From: JANRKT01 sp033763355
GTDB taxonomy: Bacteria > Bacteroidota > Bacteroidia > Chitinophagales > Chitinophagaceae
Assembly: GCA_033763355.1 (NCBI GenBank)
Contig: JANRKT010000068.1
Location: 1-28,469 of the forward strand
Direction of reading: 5' to 3'
DNA: 28,469 bases
Shown: piece after piece, positions 1 to 7,245 of the stretch
Numbering within the stretch: position 1 is the first letter of the stretch
How the letters are laid out: each line of letters opens with the position of its first letter
Notes under the pieces: generated by a model
Told to the model about the DNA's origin: nothing
Databases searched by the model: none
The model's input: only the letters and a program-made list of their open reading frames with translations
Program-made: the position numbers and the translations under genes

Positions 1-2
1 TG

Positions 3-146
3 AATTGTAAAAGCGGTAAAAGAATGAAAGCGGAAAACCGTGTTTTCTTTGGTTCAGAAAAAGAGGCCCTGCAAAGCGGCTACCGGCCCTGCGGGCATTG
101 CATGAAAAAGGAATATGAACAATGGAAAAATAAAACCGCACAGTGA
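3..146 (+). CDS. Ada-type zinc-binding domain protein, 3' end only
   Basis: The reading frame is open from the window edge and ends at TGA 144-146; the 5' part is outside the window. The visible 47 residues contain KAENRVFFGSEKEA followed by GYRPCGHCMKKEYEQWK, the pattern of the second half of the Ada metal-binding domain (ENRV-F-F, then GYRPC-x-x-C). A Cys near the left edge and the CGHC pair would be three of the zinc ligands. In Ada itself this domain accepts methyl groups from DNA phosphotriesters. Small stand-alone versions are common in Bacteroidota and their role is not established. The stop codon lies inside the hairpin at 135-166. Without the start I cannot tell whether this is a small stand-alone protein or the tail of a longer one. 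Confidence 0.7.
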   Translation, partial: NCKSGKRMKAENRVFFGSEKEALQSGYRPCGHCMKKEYEQWKNKTAQ

Positions 147-166
147 TTGTACAATCGCTGTGCGGT
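124..166 (-). terminator. Hairpin terminator between convergent genes
   Basis: ACCGCACAGTGATTGT (135-150) is followed directly by its near-perfect reverse complement (151-166). This gives up to 16 pairs with one T:G wobble; sterically the central few bases form the loop. Read leftwards, the stem is followed by a T-rich tract (the A-rich run at 124-134 on the plus strand). It therefore suits Rho-independent termination of the leftward SnoaL-like gene. It may also act on the rightward gene, whose stop codon is inside the stem, but there is no T-run on that side. Confidence 0.7.
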
Positions 167-188
167 AAATCCGTAAGGCCAGCAATGC

Positions 189-563
189 TCAAAAGAAAAA
201 TTGTTCTTTTACAATTTTCCCGTCTTTTACTTCATACACAGCAATTTCGTCCATCTTTGTACGGCCCATGCCTTTCATAGTACAATCCATACCCATTGCA
301 ACTGAAAAGTGATTGCCACCAACTATTGGGGGTGTGGAATAACCACCGTGCATTTCTTCTACCATGGCTTCGAACTGCCGGCCTTTTTCCCTGATGGCGT
401 CAAGGCCTTCTACCGATTGCAGGCCCTGTGAATGCGGTGGTTCAATGCTCACGGCATTGTCGGCATACAGCTCCTCCTGAATTTTGTTCCATTGGCCTGT
501 TTGGGCCAGCTCATTAAAACGGCCGGCGACATCCTGTGTGGTCATTACTTGTTCTGCAATCAT
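189..563 (-). CDS. SnoaL-like / NTF2-fold protein
   Basis: A 124-residue protein with the features of a SnoaL-like NTF2-fold domain. It has an N-terminal helix (VAGRFNELAQTGQWNKI), then YADNAVSIEPP, a helix around GLDAIREKGRQF, and the beta-rich second half ending DEIAVYEVKDGKIVKEQFFF. The family forms a cone-shaped pocket used either for small-molecule chemistry or simply for binding; no substrate can be read from this sequence. No signal peptide is visible, so it is probably cytosolic. The start at 563 is ATG, and a second in-frame ATG lies six codons later (545), just before TTQDV, and is also plausible. It is divergent from pnuC and ends at the hairpin at 124-166. Confidence 0.8.
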   Translation of the reverse strand: MIAEQVMTTQDVAGRFNELAQTGQWNKIQEELYADNAVSIEPPHSQGLQSVEGLDAIREKGRQFEAMVEEMHGGYSTPPIVGGNHFSVAMGMDCTMKGMGRTKMDEIAVYEVKDGKIVKEQFFF

Positions 564-640
564 AGTTGTAAATTTTAAATATTAAAGGGGTGAGAAGCTA
601 CAATGTTTTTACCGGATTGTGAATTAAAAAAATATGAACA

Positions 641-676
641 CGGAAAATTCCGGGATGAAACGTCCTGTTCCGGGAT
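641..676 (+). repeat. Tandem TTCCGGGAT direct repeats before pnuC
   Basis: TTCCGGGAT occurs at 648-656 and again at 668-676, exactly 20 bases apart (about two helical turns), ending 15 bases before the pnuC ATG. The first copy also forms half of a short inverted repeat, CGGAA-AA-TTCCG (641-652). The placement suits an operator or upstream promoter element. No regulator can be assigned from the sequence. Confidence 0.4.
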
Positions 677-691
677 ATTGTACTTTTATTT

Positions 692-1315
692 ATGAGCTTT
701 TCAGAAATCTGGCAAATGTTTGTTCAAAACATTAAAGACACCAAATGGCCTGAATGGGTGAGCGCCATTACACAGGTTGCCAGCGTATGGTATGCACGAA
801 AGAATAATGTACTGGTTTATCCAACAGGTATTGTTGGCGTATTGCTGGCTGCATATGTTTATTTTTTTATGGTGCACCCGCCATTGTATGCTGATGGTTC
901 GCTCAATATTTATTATTTCGCCATGAGTGTATATGGATGGTACAACTGGCTGCAGAAAAAAGATGCAACACATTATACTTACCCTATCAGCTGGTGTTCA
1001 AAACCGCAACTAATTTTTGGGATCGGGTTCTTTCTTTTCTTCTGGGCGTGTATTTATTTTGTTTTGCTGAAGTTCACCAACAGCAATACGCCTGTTCTGG
1101 ACTCATTGGTTTCGGCATCTGCTGTTACGGCCATGTGGTGGATGGCGAAACGTAAAATTGAAAACTGGCTCGCCTGGATTTTTTCAAACATTGTAGCAAT
1201 ACCCCTTAATTTTTATAAAGGGCTTATGTTGTTTACGCTGATGTATGTGTTATTTCTGGCAATGGCATGGTGGGGATATGCAGAATGGAAAAAAAGGGCC
1301 GGAAAACCAGGCTGA
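692..1315 (+). CDS. pnuC: PnuC-family nicotinamide riboside transporter
   Basis: A 207-residue integral membrane protein with about seven hydrophobic segments, the usual size and topology of PnuC. Family-like stretches are WPEWVSAITQVASVWYARKN near the N-terminus, YPTGIVGVLLAAYVYF, YYFAMSVYGWYNWL in the middle, and the W-rich C-terminal end with NWLAWIFSNIVAIPLNFYKG. PnuC carries nicotinamide riboside across the inner membrane by facilitated diffusion. Net uptake depends on intracellular phosphorylation, and a NadR-type kinase is encoded at 7246-7839. The gene stands alone between divergent and convergent neighbours, with tandem 9-nt repeats directly upstream. Riboside specificity is inferred from the family and the kinase; thiamine-type (PnuT) or riboflavin-type relatives are less likely here. 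Confidence 0.9.
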   Translation: MSFSEIWQMFVQNIKDTKWPEWVSAITQVASVWYARKNNVLVYPTGIVGVLLAAYVYFFMVHPPLYADGSLNIYYFAMSVYGWYNWLQKKDATHYTYPISWCSKPQLIFGIGFFLFFWACIYFVLLKFTNSNTPVLDSLVSASAVTAMWWMAKRKIENWLAWIFSNIVAIPLNFYKGLMLFTLMYVLFLAMAWWGYAEWKKRAGKPG

Positions 1316-1399
1316 TTTATCCCGGAAACCAATACTGCATGAAAAAGTTCACGGATCCCTGCTCATCATTTTCCTGCAAGATGATATATCCTTCTTCAT

Positions 1400-1897
1400 T
1401 CATTCCAGCGGAGCTTCTACATACCTTTCATTCCGGGGTTCCAGGTGATGGCGCATAATCATACGGGCACAGGTATTCCAGCGCAGTATGGCATCATCAT
1501 TGCCAACTGAACGAACAGCTTCTGCTTTTTCATAATGCTCCATTGCCTCGCTAAGCCATTCAAAAGCAATAAAACTACCTTCCGGTATATCTCTTTTGAG
1601 GACAGATTTACCCAGTCTTTCACAAATCAGGCCGGCATAGTAAAGCCGGTCATATTCTTCAGGAAGACGGGCAAGAAGCTTCTTTGCCTCATTTACATCA
1701 ACCATCGGGGAAGAGCCGAATTCATCGGTAATTGACAGGAGAAGGATGATAATGGCTTTTTTATTTTCCGGCTCAGCTTCAAGTATATCAAAGCAGATGC
1801 TTTCGGCCATCCAGGGTTCATTGAGCAGCCTGTATCTTTCTGCTTTTTCAAGCGCCTCAGGTATGCTCGATTTTGAAATTTGTTTAAGCTTAAACAT
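1400..1897 (-). CDS. TPR-like all-helical protein of unknown function
   Basis: A 165-residue soluble protein without signal peptide or membrane segment. It is predicted to be mostly helical with TPR-like spacing: IPEALEKAERYRLLNEPWMAESICFDIL, then EPENKKAIIILLLSIT, AKKLLARLPEEYDRLYYAGLICERLG and WLSEAMEHYEKAEAV. The phrase 'alanine/glutamate helix, then EPEN' is typical of tetratricopeptide repeats, which mediate protein-protein contacts. The protein has no recognisable catalytic motif, so no function is assigned. It lies downstream of sdhCAB on the same strand with a 129-base gap, so it could be read through from that operon or have its own promoter (TACATTTT-like sequence near its 5' end). 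It converges on pnuC. Confidence 0.7.
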   Translation of the reverse strand: MFKLKQISKSSIPEALEKAERYRLLNEPWMAESICFDILEAEPENKKAIIILLLSITDEFGSSPMVDVNEAKKLLARLPEEYDRLYYAGLICERLGKSVLKRDIPEGSFIAFEWLSEAMEHYEKAEAVRSVGNDDAILRWNTCARMIMRHHLEPRNERYVEAPLE

Positions 1898-2026
1898 GCA
1901 ATCGTTGTTTGAATGATTTATAAAATGTATGCGCTTTATAATTTTCAGTAAAGTAATTTACAAAATTTTAAAATGGTTTCCGCGTGCCTGCTGCCATTTA
2001 TTGTAAACTGAAGCCCATACTTTAAT

Positions 2027-2773
2027 TTATTTTTTTGAACGGAAAAGCCGGAAGAATTTTCTTAACGGGTCATAAAACCTGTCCACAACCCTCTCTTTCA
2101 TCGGGATGATCGCATTATCGGTAATGGTGATTTCTTCCGGGCAAACTTTTGTACAACATTTGGTGATATTGCAATAACCAATACCATCCTTTTTTTTCAG
2201 GTCACTTAGGCGGTCCTCTTCATCAAGGGGGTGCATTTCAAGGGCAGCCACATAAACCAAATGCCGCGGCCCGATGAACTCATCGTGCAACTGATGCTCA
2301 CGCAGCACATGGCATACATTCTGGCACAAAAAACATTCTATACACTTGCGGAATTCCTGCACCCGGTCAATATCTTCCTGCGCCATTCGCCATGTTCCGT
2401 CTTTATTATCCGGCTTTCTGGGTTTGAATTTTTTTATTTTTTTCTTTACTCTGAAATTCCACGATACATCAGTTACCAGGTCTTTAATTAATGGAAATGC
2501 TTTCATGGGTTGCAGCAGCACCGGTTTATCGAGAGAAAGGTCGCTCAGGCGTGTCATGCACATCAGTTTGGGCATTCCGTTTATTTCGGCTGAACAGGAA
2601 CCACACTTGCCTGCTTTACAGTTCCACCGAACAGAAAGATCATTGGCCTGCTGCGCCTGGATGGCGTGTACAGCATCCAGTACCACCATGCCTTCTGAAG
2701 TATCAACGGAATAGCTTTCAAACTTTCCGCCAGAGGCATCTCCACGCCATATTTGAAATGTTGCTGTTGCCAT
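2027..2773 (-). CDS. sdhB: Succinate dehydrogenase/fumarate reductase iron-sulfur subunit
   Basis: A 248-residue electron-transfer subunit carrying three Fe-S centres. An N-terminal ferredoxin-like [2Fe-2S] domain has Cys52, Cys57, Cys60 and Cys72. The C-terminal domain has CIECFLCQNVC (Cys144, 147, 150, 154) and CNITKCCTKVCP (Cys201, 206/207, 211), which bind the [4Fe-4S] and [3Fe-4S] clusters. It passes electrons from the flavin of SdhA to the membrane anchor. The length and the CIECFLCQNVCHV motif match the actinobacterial Sdh1-type subunit better than the classical E. coli type. Its ATG overlaps the sdhA stop by one base (TAATG), which implies translational coupling. It is the last gene of sdhC-sdhA-sdhB. 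Confidence 0.95.
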   Translation of the reverse strand: MATATFQIWRGDASGGKFESYSVDTSEGMVVLDAVHAIQAQQANDLSVRWNCKAGKCGSCSAEINGMPKLMCMTRLSDLSLDKPVLLQPMKAFPLIKDLVTDVSWNFRVKKKIKKFKPRKPDNKDGTWRMAQEDIDRVQEFRKCIECFLCQNVCHVLREHQLHDEFIGPRHLVYVAALEMHPLDEEDRLSDLKKKDGIGYCNITKCCTKVCPEEITITDNAIIPMKERVVDRFYDPLRKFFRLFRSKK

Positions 2774-4584
2774 TATTTCATTTCTTCAATTATTTGCTTT
2801 AAATCTGTCCGCAGCTCCTTAAGTGGTTCCTGTTTTATCTGCATTTCGCCATCGGCTCCTTTATAAATAACAAGATTAAGTTTATTGTTTTTGTCGTCCT
2901 TTCCCGGAAAGTCTTCACGAAAATGCGCACCACGGCTTTCTTTTCTCACTGTTGCCGCTTTTGTTATGGCTTCTGAAACGGTAAGCAAATTAAAAAGGTC
3001 CATAGCAGTATGCCAGCCCGCATTATATTCCCTGTTGCCGGTAACCTTTACATTTCCTGAACGATACCATAATTTTTTTAATTCCGCTGATGCCTGCAGC
3101 AGTTCTTCCTCCCGGCGTACAATACCAACCAGTTGCTGCATCATTTCCTGCAGATCGTACTGCACCTGGAAAGGGTTTTCGCCATTTGCCCGCTCAAACG
3201 GTTCAAGCGCTTTATTGACTGCAGTTGTAACCTCATCTTCATTAACAGCGCCCCATTCATTTTCTTTAGCAAATTTTGCAGCAAATTCGCCGGCTCGTTT
3301 TCCAAAAACCAGCAGGTCAGAAAGAGAATTACCTCCAAGCCTGTTAGCCCCATGCAAACCGGCAGCACATTCTCCCGCAGCAAAAAGCCCGGGTACAGTT
3401 GACATTTGCGTATCAGCATTTACACTAATGCCCCCCATCATATAATGAGTGGTTGGCCCCACTTCCATAGGCTCTTTCGTGATATCTATATCAGCAAGTT
3501 TTTTAAACTGGTGATACATGCTGGGCAATTTCTTTTTTATATGCTCAGCTGCATTGGGCATTTTCTTTTTGATCCAGGAAATATCGAGCAGCACCCCGTT
3601 ATGAGGGCTGCCCCTGCCTTCTTTTATTTCACGAACAATGCACCTCGCTACATGGTCACGGGTAAGAAGCTCCGGAGGCCTTTTGGCATTGCGGTCGCCT
3701 TGTGTATATCTCCATCCCTCTTCCTCATTATCTGCTGTCTGGTTACGGTATAGTTCCGGTATATCATTAAACATAAACCGCTCGGCATTCCTGTTGAGCA
3801 GTATGCCCCCTTCGCCCCTCACACCTTCAGTAACAAGAATGCCCTGTACACTTGGCGGCCAAACCATACCGGTTGGATGAAACTGCACAAATTCCATATC
3901 CCTGAGTTCAGCGCCGGCATGATAGGCAAGTGAATGTCCGTCGCCGGTATATTCCCAGCTGTTGCTGGTAATTTTATAAGCACGTCCAATACCCCCGGTT
4001 GCTAACACAATCGCTTTTGCACGAAATATTTTAAACCTTCCCCTTTCACGGTCATACGCCAAAACGCCGGTTGCCCTGTCTCCATCTTTAAGAAGTGTTA
4101 TAACGGTATATTCCATGTACACTTCAATGCCGAGATGAATACCATGATCCTGCAAGGTGCGGATCATTTCCAACCCCGTTCTGTCTCCAACATGTGCAAG
4201 GCGGGGATATTTGTGGCCGCCAAAATTTCTTTGTAAGATCAGGCCTTCCTTTGTTCTGTCAAATAAAGCTCCCCATGCTTCTAATTCTTTTACCCTGCCA
4301 GGCGCTTCTTGGGCATGCAGTTCAGCCATGCGCCAGTTGTTCAGGTACTGGCCTCCCCGCATGGTATCTGCAAAATGCACTTTCCAGTTATCTCTTTCAT
4401 CTACATTGGCCATTGCCGCAGCTATACCTCCTTCTGCCATTACCGTATGGGCCTTGCCCAATAAAGATTTGCAGATCAACCCTACTGAAACCCCGTTGGC
4501 AGAAGCCTCAATGGCTGCACGGAGGCCCGCACCCCCTGCGCCAATTACAAGCACATCGTAATTATATGTATCGTAAGATGCCAC
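2773..4584 (-). CDS. sdhA: Succinate dehydrogenase/fumarate reductase flavoprotein subunit
   Basis: A 603-residue catalytic subunit that oxidises succinate to fumarate (or the reverse) on the cytoplasmic face of the membrane. The FAD-binding dinucleotide fold GAGGAGLRAA is at residues 15-24. His46 in KAHTVMAEGG is the expected covalent FAD attachment site. Other family motifs are VQFHPTGM, TEGVRGEGG, GPTTHYMMGGI and AAGECAAGLHGANRLGGNSL near the FAD end. The start is GTG (plus-strand CAC 4582-4584): two stop codons lie immediately upstream in frame and no nearby ATG exists. It follows sdhC by 91 bases and overlaps sdhB by one base. Direction of catalysis cannot be read from sequence; an aerobic succinate dehydrogenase role is the default. 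Confidence 0.96.
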   Translation of the reverse strand: MASYDTYNYDVLVIGAGGAGLRAAIEASANGVSVGLICKSLLGKAHTVMAEGGIAAAMANVDERDNWKVHFADTMRGGQYLNNWRMAELHAQEAPGRVKELEAWGALFDRTKEGLILQRNFGGHKYPRLAHVGDRTGLEMIRTLQDHGIHLGIEVYMEYTVITLLKDGDRATGVLAYDRERGRFKIFRAKAIVLATGGIGRAYKITSNSWEYTGDGHSLAYHAGAELRDMEFVQFHPTGMVWPPSVQGILVTEGVRGEGGILLNRNAERFMFNDIPELYRNQTADNEEEGWRYTQGDRNAKRPPELLTRDHVARCIVREIKEGRGSPHNGVLLDISWIKKKMPNAAEHIKKKLPSMYHQFKKLADIDITKEPMEVGPTTHYMMGGISVNADTQMSTVPGLFAAGECAAGLHGANRLGGNSLSDLLVFGKRAGEFAAKFAKENEWGAVNEDEVTTAVNKALEPFERANGENPFQVQYDLQEMMQQLVGIVRREEELLQASAELKKLWYRSGNVKVTGNREYNAGWHTAMDLFNLLTVSEAITKAATVRKESRGAHFREDFPGKDDKNNKLNLVIYKGADGEMQIKQEPLKELRTDLKQIIEEMK

Positions 4585-4675
4585 GAAAAATTATCAGCCT
4601 GGTTGCGATAAAAATTTCTTCTTAACCCCCGTCACAGCATTTCCGTTTCACACCGGAGGCCTTCAATACAAATCA

Positions 4676-5479
4676 TCAAAAAATTCTCCAGTCTGTCCAC
4701 ACGCCCAATGAACACAGCCGCACATAAACATCTGAAAACATAACCCAAAATAAACTCATCCATGCCCACAACATATGTTTGCGGTTCAAACAGCTTACAC
4801 ACATATATGCTTTCCGGCGAACCGGTGAGCCTGAAAGACGATCTATAAAACCGCCAATCAAATGTCGCAATGAATGGCATCCGAATGTATATCCGCCCAG
4901 GAGCACTACATTAACTGCCAATACAAGGGTGCCCACACCCATACCAAATGATTCCTCACCAGAAACAGGATCGGTGAACCACAAAGCTTTCCACACATCA
5001 TGAGCAAGAAATAAAATAAAAAACAGTGCGATATACATAAAGTAGCGGTGAATGTTTTGTATGATCAGCGGAAAAGAATTTTCTCCCAGGTATTTTTTCC
5101 GCGGTTCTGAAACTGTGCAGGATGGCGGATCGGCCCAGAATGCTTTGTAATAAGCGCCGCGGTAATAATAACAGGTGAGCCGGAACAAACCGGGAGCCCA
5201 TAATACCAGCAGCGCCGGAGACCAGTGTAATACATCGGGCCACCAGCCAGGTTTGTTTCCAAACCAGCTATGTTGTGAATCTCCAAAAAGCTCAGGTGAA
5301 TACAAAGGGGAAAGATAAGGCCCGTGCCAGTAATGTTTGCCCTGCAAAGCGGCCCAGGTAACATATACAAGAAAACAGGTAAGAGCAATGAAAACAAACA
5401 ACGGATATACCCACCAGGCGTCCTTCCGGTTGGTTTTGCCAAAACGATGGTGCGCACCTGTTAAGTTCATTTCAGCCAT
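4676..5479 (-). CDS. sdhC: Sdh1-type succinate dehydrogenase membrane anchor with Cys/His motifs
   Basis: A 267-residue membrane protein with about five hydrophobic helices (near 24-46, 84-102, 140-165, 181-200 and 236-256). It is much larger than a classical SdhC or SdhD, and no sdhD is present. Before the last helix it carries FGCHSLRH (Cys201, His202, His206) and CVSCLNRKH (Cys227, Cys230, His235). I recall that mycobacterial Sdh1 has a comparable single anchor with a membrane-embedded Rieske-type [2Fe-2S] cluster bound by Cys/His residues, so these are candidate ligands. The conserved-looking end (DVYVRLCSLGVWTDWRIF) supports a complete protein. It is the first gene of sdhC-sdhA-sdhB and would receive electrons from SdhB and reduce menaquinone. 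The ATG at 5479 was chosen; Met4 is an alternative. Confidence 0.85.
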   Translation of the reverse strand: MAEMNLTGAHHRFGKTNRKDAWWVYPLFVFIALTCFLVYVTWAALQGKHYWHGPYLSPLYSPELFGDSQHSWFGNKPGWWPDVLHWSPALLVLWAPGLFRLTCYYYRGAYYKAFWADPPSCTVSEPRKKYLGENSFPLIIQNIHRYFMYIALFFILFLAHDVWKALWFTDPVSGEESFGMGVGTLVLAVNVVLLGGYTFGCHSLRHLIGGFIDRLSGSPVRRKAYMCVSCLNRKHMLWAWMSLFWVMFSDVYVRLCSLGVWTDWRIF

Positions 5480-5641
5480 ACTATTGCTTCATACAATTAA
5501 GGATGAAATTTCAACACCAGATCTTTTTCAGCGGAAAAGCAGATGATAAACCTGCTTACCGAAGTTAATTCAAAAGGGAATATGGCCAAGCGAAAAAAAT
5601 ATTATCGTTTATGTCGGCAGGTGTTTTGTTTGAATAGATAA

Positions 5642-5670
5642 TAAAAAGGCGGCAACCAATTAAGGCCGCC
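5642..5670 (-). terminator. Rho-independent terminator after the Hsp20 operon
   Basis: Read leftwards, the stem GGCGGC / GCCGCC (plus-strand 5665-5670 and 5648-5653) has an 11-base loop and is followed by a T-run (A-run at 5643-5647 on the plus strand). It lies about 35 bases beyond the Hsp20 stop. It separates the sigma/Hsp20 operon from the sdh operon, which therefore needs its own promoter in 5480-5640; no clear TAnnTTTG was found there. Confidence 0.75.
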
Positions 5671-5705
5671 ACCTCTGACTATTAAATACTAAAAACCAAC
5701 TTAGC

Positions 5706-6104
5706 TCAACTGATCCTGATTTCCTGTTCTTTGATTACTGCGCCGGGAATGATGGGTAAGCTTACCAGCAACACCCCATCCTCGTATTTTGCAGTAATAT
5801 TATCTGCAACAATGGTTTCATCCAGCGTAAAAGTTCTAACAAAGCCGCCGCGGCTGTATTCACGGCTTATCCAGTTGAATTTGGGAAACCCTTCGGGCGG
5901 CTGGTAGGAAATGGTTAATTCATTTCCCTTTACGCCAATACTGAAGTTTTCTTTAATGCGGCCCGGGGCAAATACCAGCATTTCGTAACTGGTTTCTGTT
6001 TTGTAAATGTTTACTGCTGCCCTTTGAGCAGAACGGTAAAGCATGTGTCGCTGATTGCTTCCGTGATGAGCGCCTTTTGCGGCGCAAGACTGATTTTGAT
6101 ACAT
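5706..6104 (-). CDS. Hsp20/alpha-crystallin family small heat-shock protein
   Basis: A 132-residue protein whose second half is an alpha-crystallin domain: an N-terminal arm, then VNIYKTETSYEMLVFAPG, NFSIGVKGNELTISYQ, the segment SRGGFVRTFTLDETIVADNI, and KYEDGVLLVSLPI. The last part is the usual A-x-x-x-x-GVL-x-v-x-lP signature. The C-terminal IRIS resembles the I-x-I tail that helps oligomer assembly. Small heat-shock proteins bind unfolding proteins without ATP. The frame is open further upstream to 6272, but that would overlap the neighbouring gene. The ATG at 6104 has AGGGAAG directly upstream and is the better start. It is third in an operon behind an ECF sigma factor and a small membrane protein, which points to stress control. 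Confidence 0.88.
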   Translation of the reverse strand: MYQNQSCAAKGAHHGSNQRHMLYRSAQRAAVNIYKTETSYEMLVFAPGRIKENFSIGVKGNELTISYQPPEGFPKFNWISREYSRGGFVRTFTLDETIVADNITAKYEDGVLLVSLPIIPGAVIKEQEIRIS

Positions 6105-6186
6105 AGTCTTCCCTTTTTCGGTTAAATAATTATGATTACAAAAAGGAAGACGACAAGACAGGTAAAATACTTTAATGCCGCTGAAT

Positions 6187-6558
6187 TTATTTTTGATCCT
6201 GTTCGGCAGGACCGGTTTCCCCGCTTCCCCAATCATTAAAACTTTTACCGCAGCGGCGTTTCCATTCTTCACGGAATTTTACTTTTTCTTCTTCACTCAT
6301 GTTTGTCCATTTTTCTTTCCACCGGTGTGAGCTGCCACGATGGCCCTTGTCGCCACCGCCAAATCCGCCTACCAGTATGCGGCTGAGCACCAATATGCCC
6401 AAAGCCTGCCAGAAAGTGATTATACCGGCGCCTGTGGCGGGTACCAGCACGGCATTCCACAAATACATCACCACCCAGCCAAATATTGCTATTGCTGCAA
6501 CCCCGATGATGATAAATAACGGGATTTTAACGGCCTTTCTCCTGATTAAGTTTTTCAT
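6187..6558 (-). CDS. Small two-helix membrane protein with charged C-terminal tail
   Basis: A 123-residue protein I do not recognise as a named family. Two hydrophobic segments (about 12-33 and 39-63, the second containing TFWQALGILVLSRILVGGF) are followed by a Gly-rich linker and a strongly charged tail. The tail includes WKEKWTNMSEEEKVKFREEWKRRCG. Short N-terminal positive residues suggest that both ends are cytoplasmic. It starts 20 bases after the ECF sigma factor gene and is followed by Hsp20, so all three are probably co-transcribed. From position alone it might sense stress or tether the sigma factor, but it lacks a recognisable anti-sigma domain (no zinc-binding or FecR-like motif). 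That role is only an inference. Confidence 0.75.
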   Translation of the reverse strand: MKNLIRRKAVKIPLFIIIGVAAIAIFGWVVMYLWNAVLVPATGAGIITFWQALGILVLSRILVGGFGGGDKGHRGSSHRWKEKWTNMSEEEKVKFREEWKRRCGKSFNDWGSGETGPAEQDQK

Positions 6559-6578
6559 TCTTTTTGTTTTAATAGTTT

Positions 6579-7130
6579 TTAAAATTCGTTGTATAAGAAT
6601 TCCAGCCGCCGCCGCAAATGCTGTACGGCATAGCGTTTACGTGAAATAATTGTTTTCAGGTTTTCCTGCTCCTTATCTGCAATCTGCTGCAGCGTCATAT
6701 CTTCCAGTTCATTCCATATAAAAACATTTCGTTGCTTTTCCGGCAGTTCATTCAGTGCATTAAATAATTCTTCCCGGTAAAGCTGGCTCAGATATTCTGT
6801 TTCGGGTGTTTTGTTATCTGCCAGCAAAACTTCCGGCAACAGGAATTCACCCTCTTCATTTTCATAACCGTAATCATCAAGCAATTCATCTTTCTTTTTT
6901 CTGTAGCGGTCGGTTATTTTATTTCTTGCCACCCGGTACAGCCACCCGCTTATGCTTTCAATATCCTCAAGCCGGGCTTGGCTGCTCAACTGGTACCATA
7001 CATCCTGCAGGATGTCTTCTGCATCCTCCTCGGTTCTCACACGGCTGCGGATAAAGCCAGACAACTGTCTCCCATAATCCCTTATGGCTTCAATGATATT
7101 TTGTTTTTGCCCTGCCATGGCAGTTGACAT
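6579..7130 (-). CDS. ECF-type RNA polymerase sigma factor
   Basis: A 183-residue sigma-70-family protein of the extracytoplasmic-function class. Region 2 is seen in LSGFIRSRVRTEEDAEDILQDVW and in SISGWLYRVARNKITDRYRK (core binding and -10 recognition). A linker containing EDIE and the acidic stretch YGYENEEGEF follows. Region 4 is ALNELPEKQRNVFIWNELEDMTLQQIADKEQ with a helix-turn-helix for -35 recognition. It directs RNA polymerase to a stress regulon that probably includes its own operon. It is first of three genes. The start at 7130 is ATG, and an in-frame ATG at 7118 is an alternative. A 9-bp inverted repeat (7135-7185) sits immediately before the start. Confidence 0.92.
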   Translation of the reverse strand: MSTAMAGQKQNIIEAIRDYGRQLSGFIRSRVRTEEDAEDILQDVWYQLSSQARLEDIESISGWLYRVARNKITDRYRKKKDELLDDYGYENEEGEFLLPEVLLADNKTPETEYLSQLYREELFNALNELPEKQRNVFIWNELEDMTLQQIADKEQENLKTIISRKRYAVQHLRRRLEFLYNEF

Positions 7131-7134
7131 GCAG

Positions 7135-7185
7135 AATGGGTTTCTGTAGCAGACGATCCGCCTTATCCTTTACTTTAAACCCATT
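7135..7185. repeat. 9-bp inverted repeat between sigma factor and nadR-type gene
   Basis: AATGGGTTT (7135-7143) and its exact reverse complement AAACCCATT (7177-7185) are separated by 33 bases in the divergent intergenic region. The left arm ends four bases before the sigma-factor start codon. In the sigma-factor transcript the pair could form a stem that hides the start region; as DNA it could be a regulator site. A TACCTTTTG sequence read leftwards at 7212-7204 is a weak promoter candidate that would put both arms in the leader. Confidence 0.4.
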
Positions 7186-7232
7186 AATATTTTTTTCCTC
7201 CTTCAAAAGGTAGAAATAATTCAGTAACAAAC

Positions 7233-7240
7233 TATCTTTC
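7233..7240 (+). promoter_or_regulatory. Candidate -7 element before the NadR-type kinase
   Basis: TATCTTTC matches the Bacteroidota TAnnTTTG -7 consensus except for the last base. It ends five bases before the ATG at 7246, so the transcript would be leaderless or nearly so. The same arrangement (TACCTTTG, then ATG five-base spacing) precedes the phosphatase gene at 14763. No convincing -33 element is seen. Confidence 0.4.
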
Positions 7241-7245
7241 CGCAG

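Noticed and set aside
564..691. NAD-type riboswitch before pnuC
   Set aside because: Some pnuC genes have one, but the 128-base gap shows no convincing nested stems or pseudoknot. The notable feature is a direct repeat, which fits a protein site better.
2885..3445. Rightward open frame (186 codons) opposite sdhA
   Set aside because: Antisense shadow of a highly conserved gene; Ser-rich sequence with no family features.
6105..6272. N-terminal extension of the Hsp20 frame to 6272
   Set aside because: It would overlap the neighbouring membrane-protein gene by 86 bases and has no family similarity, while ATG 6104 has a purine-rich ribosome-binding site and fits the normal length.
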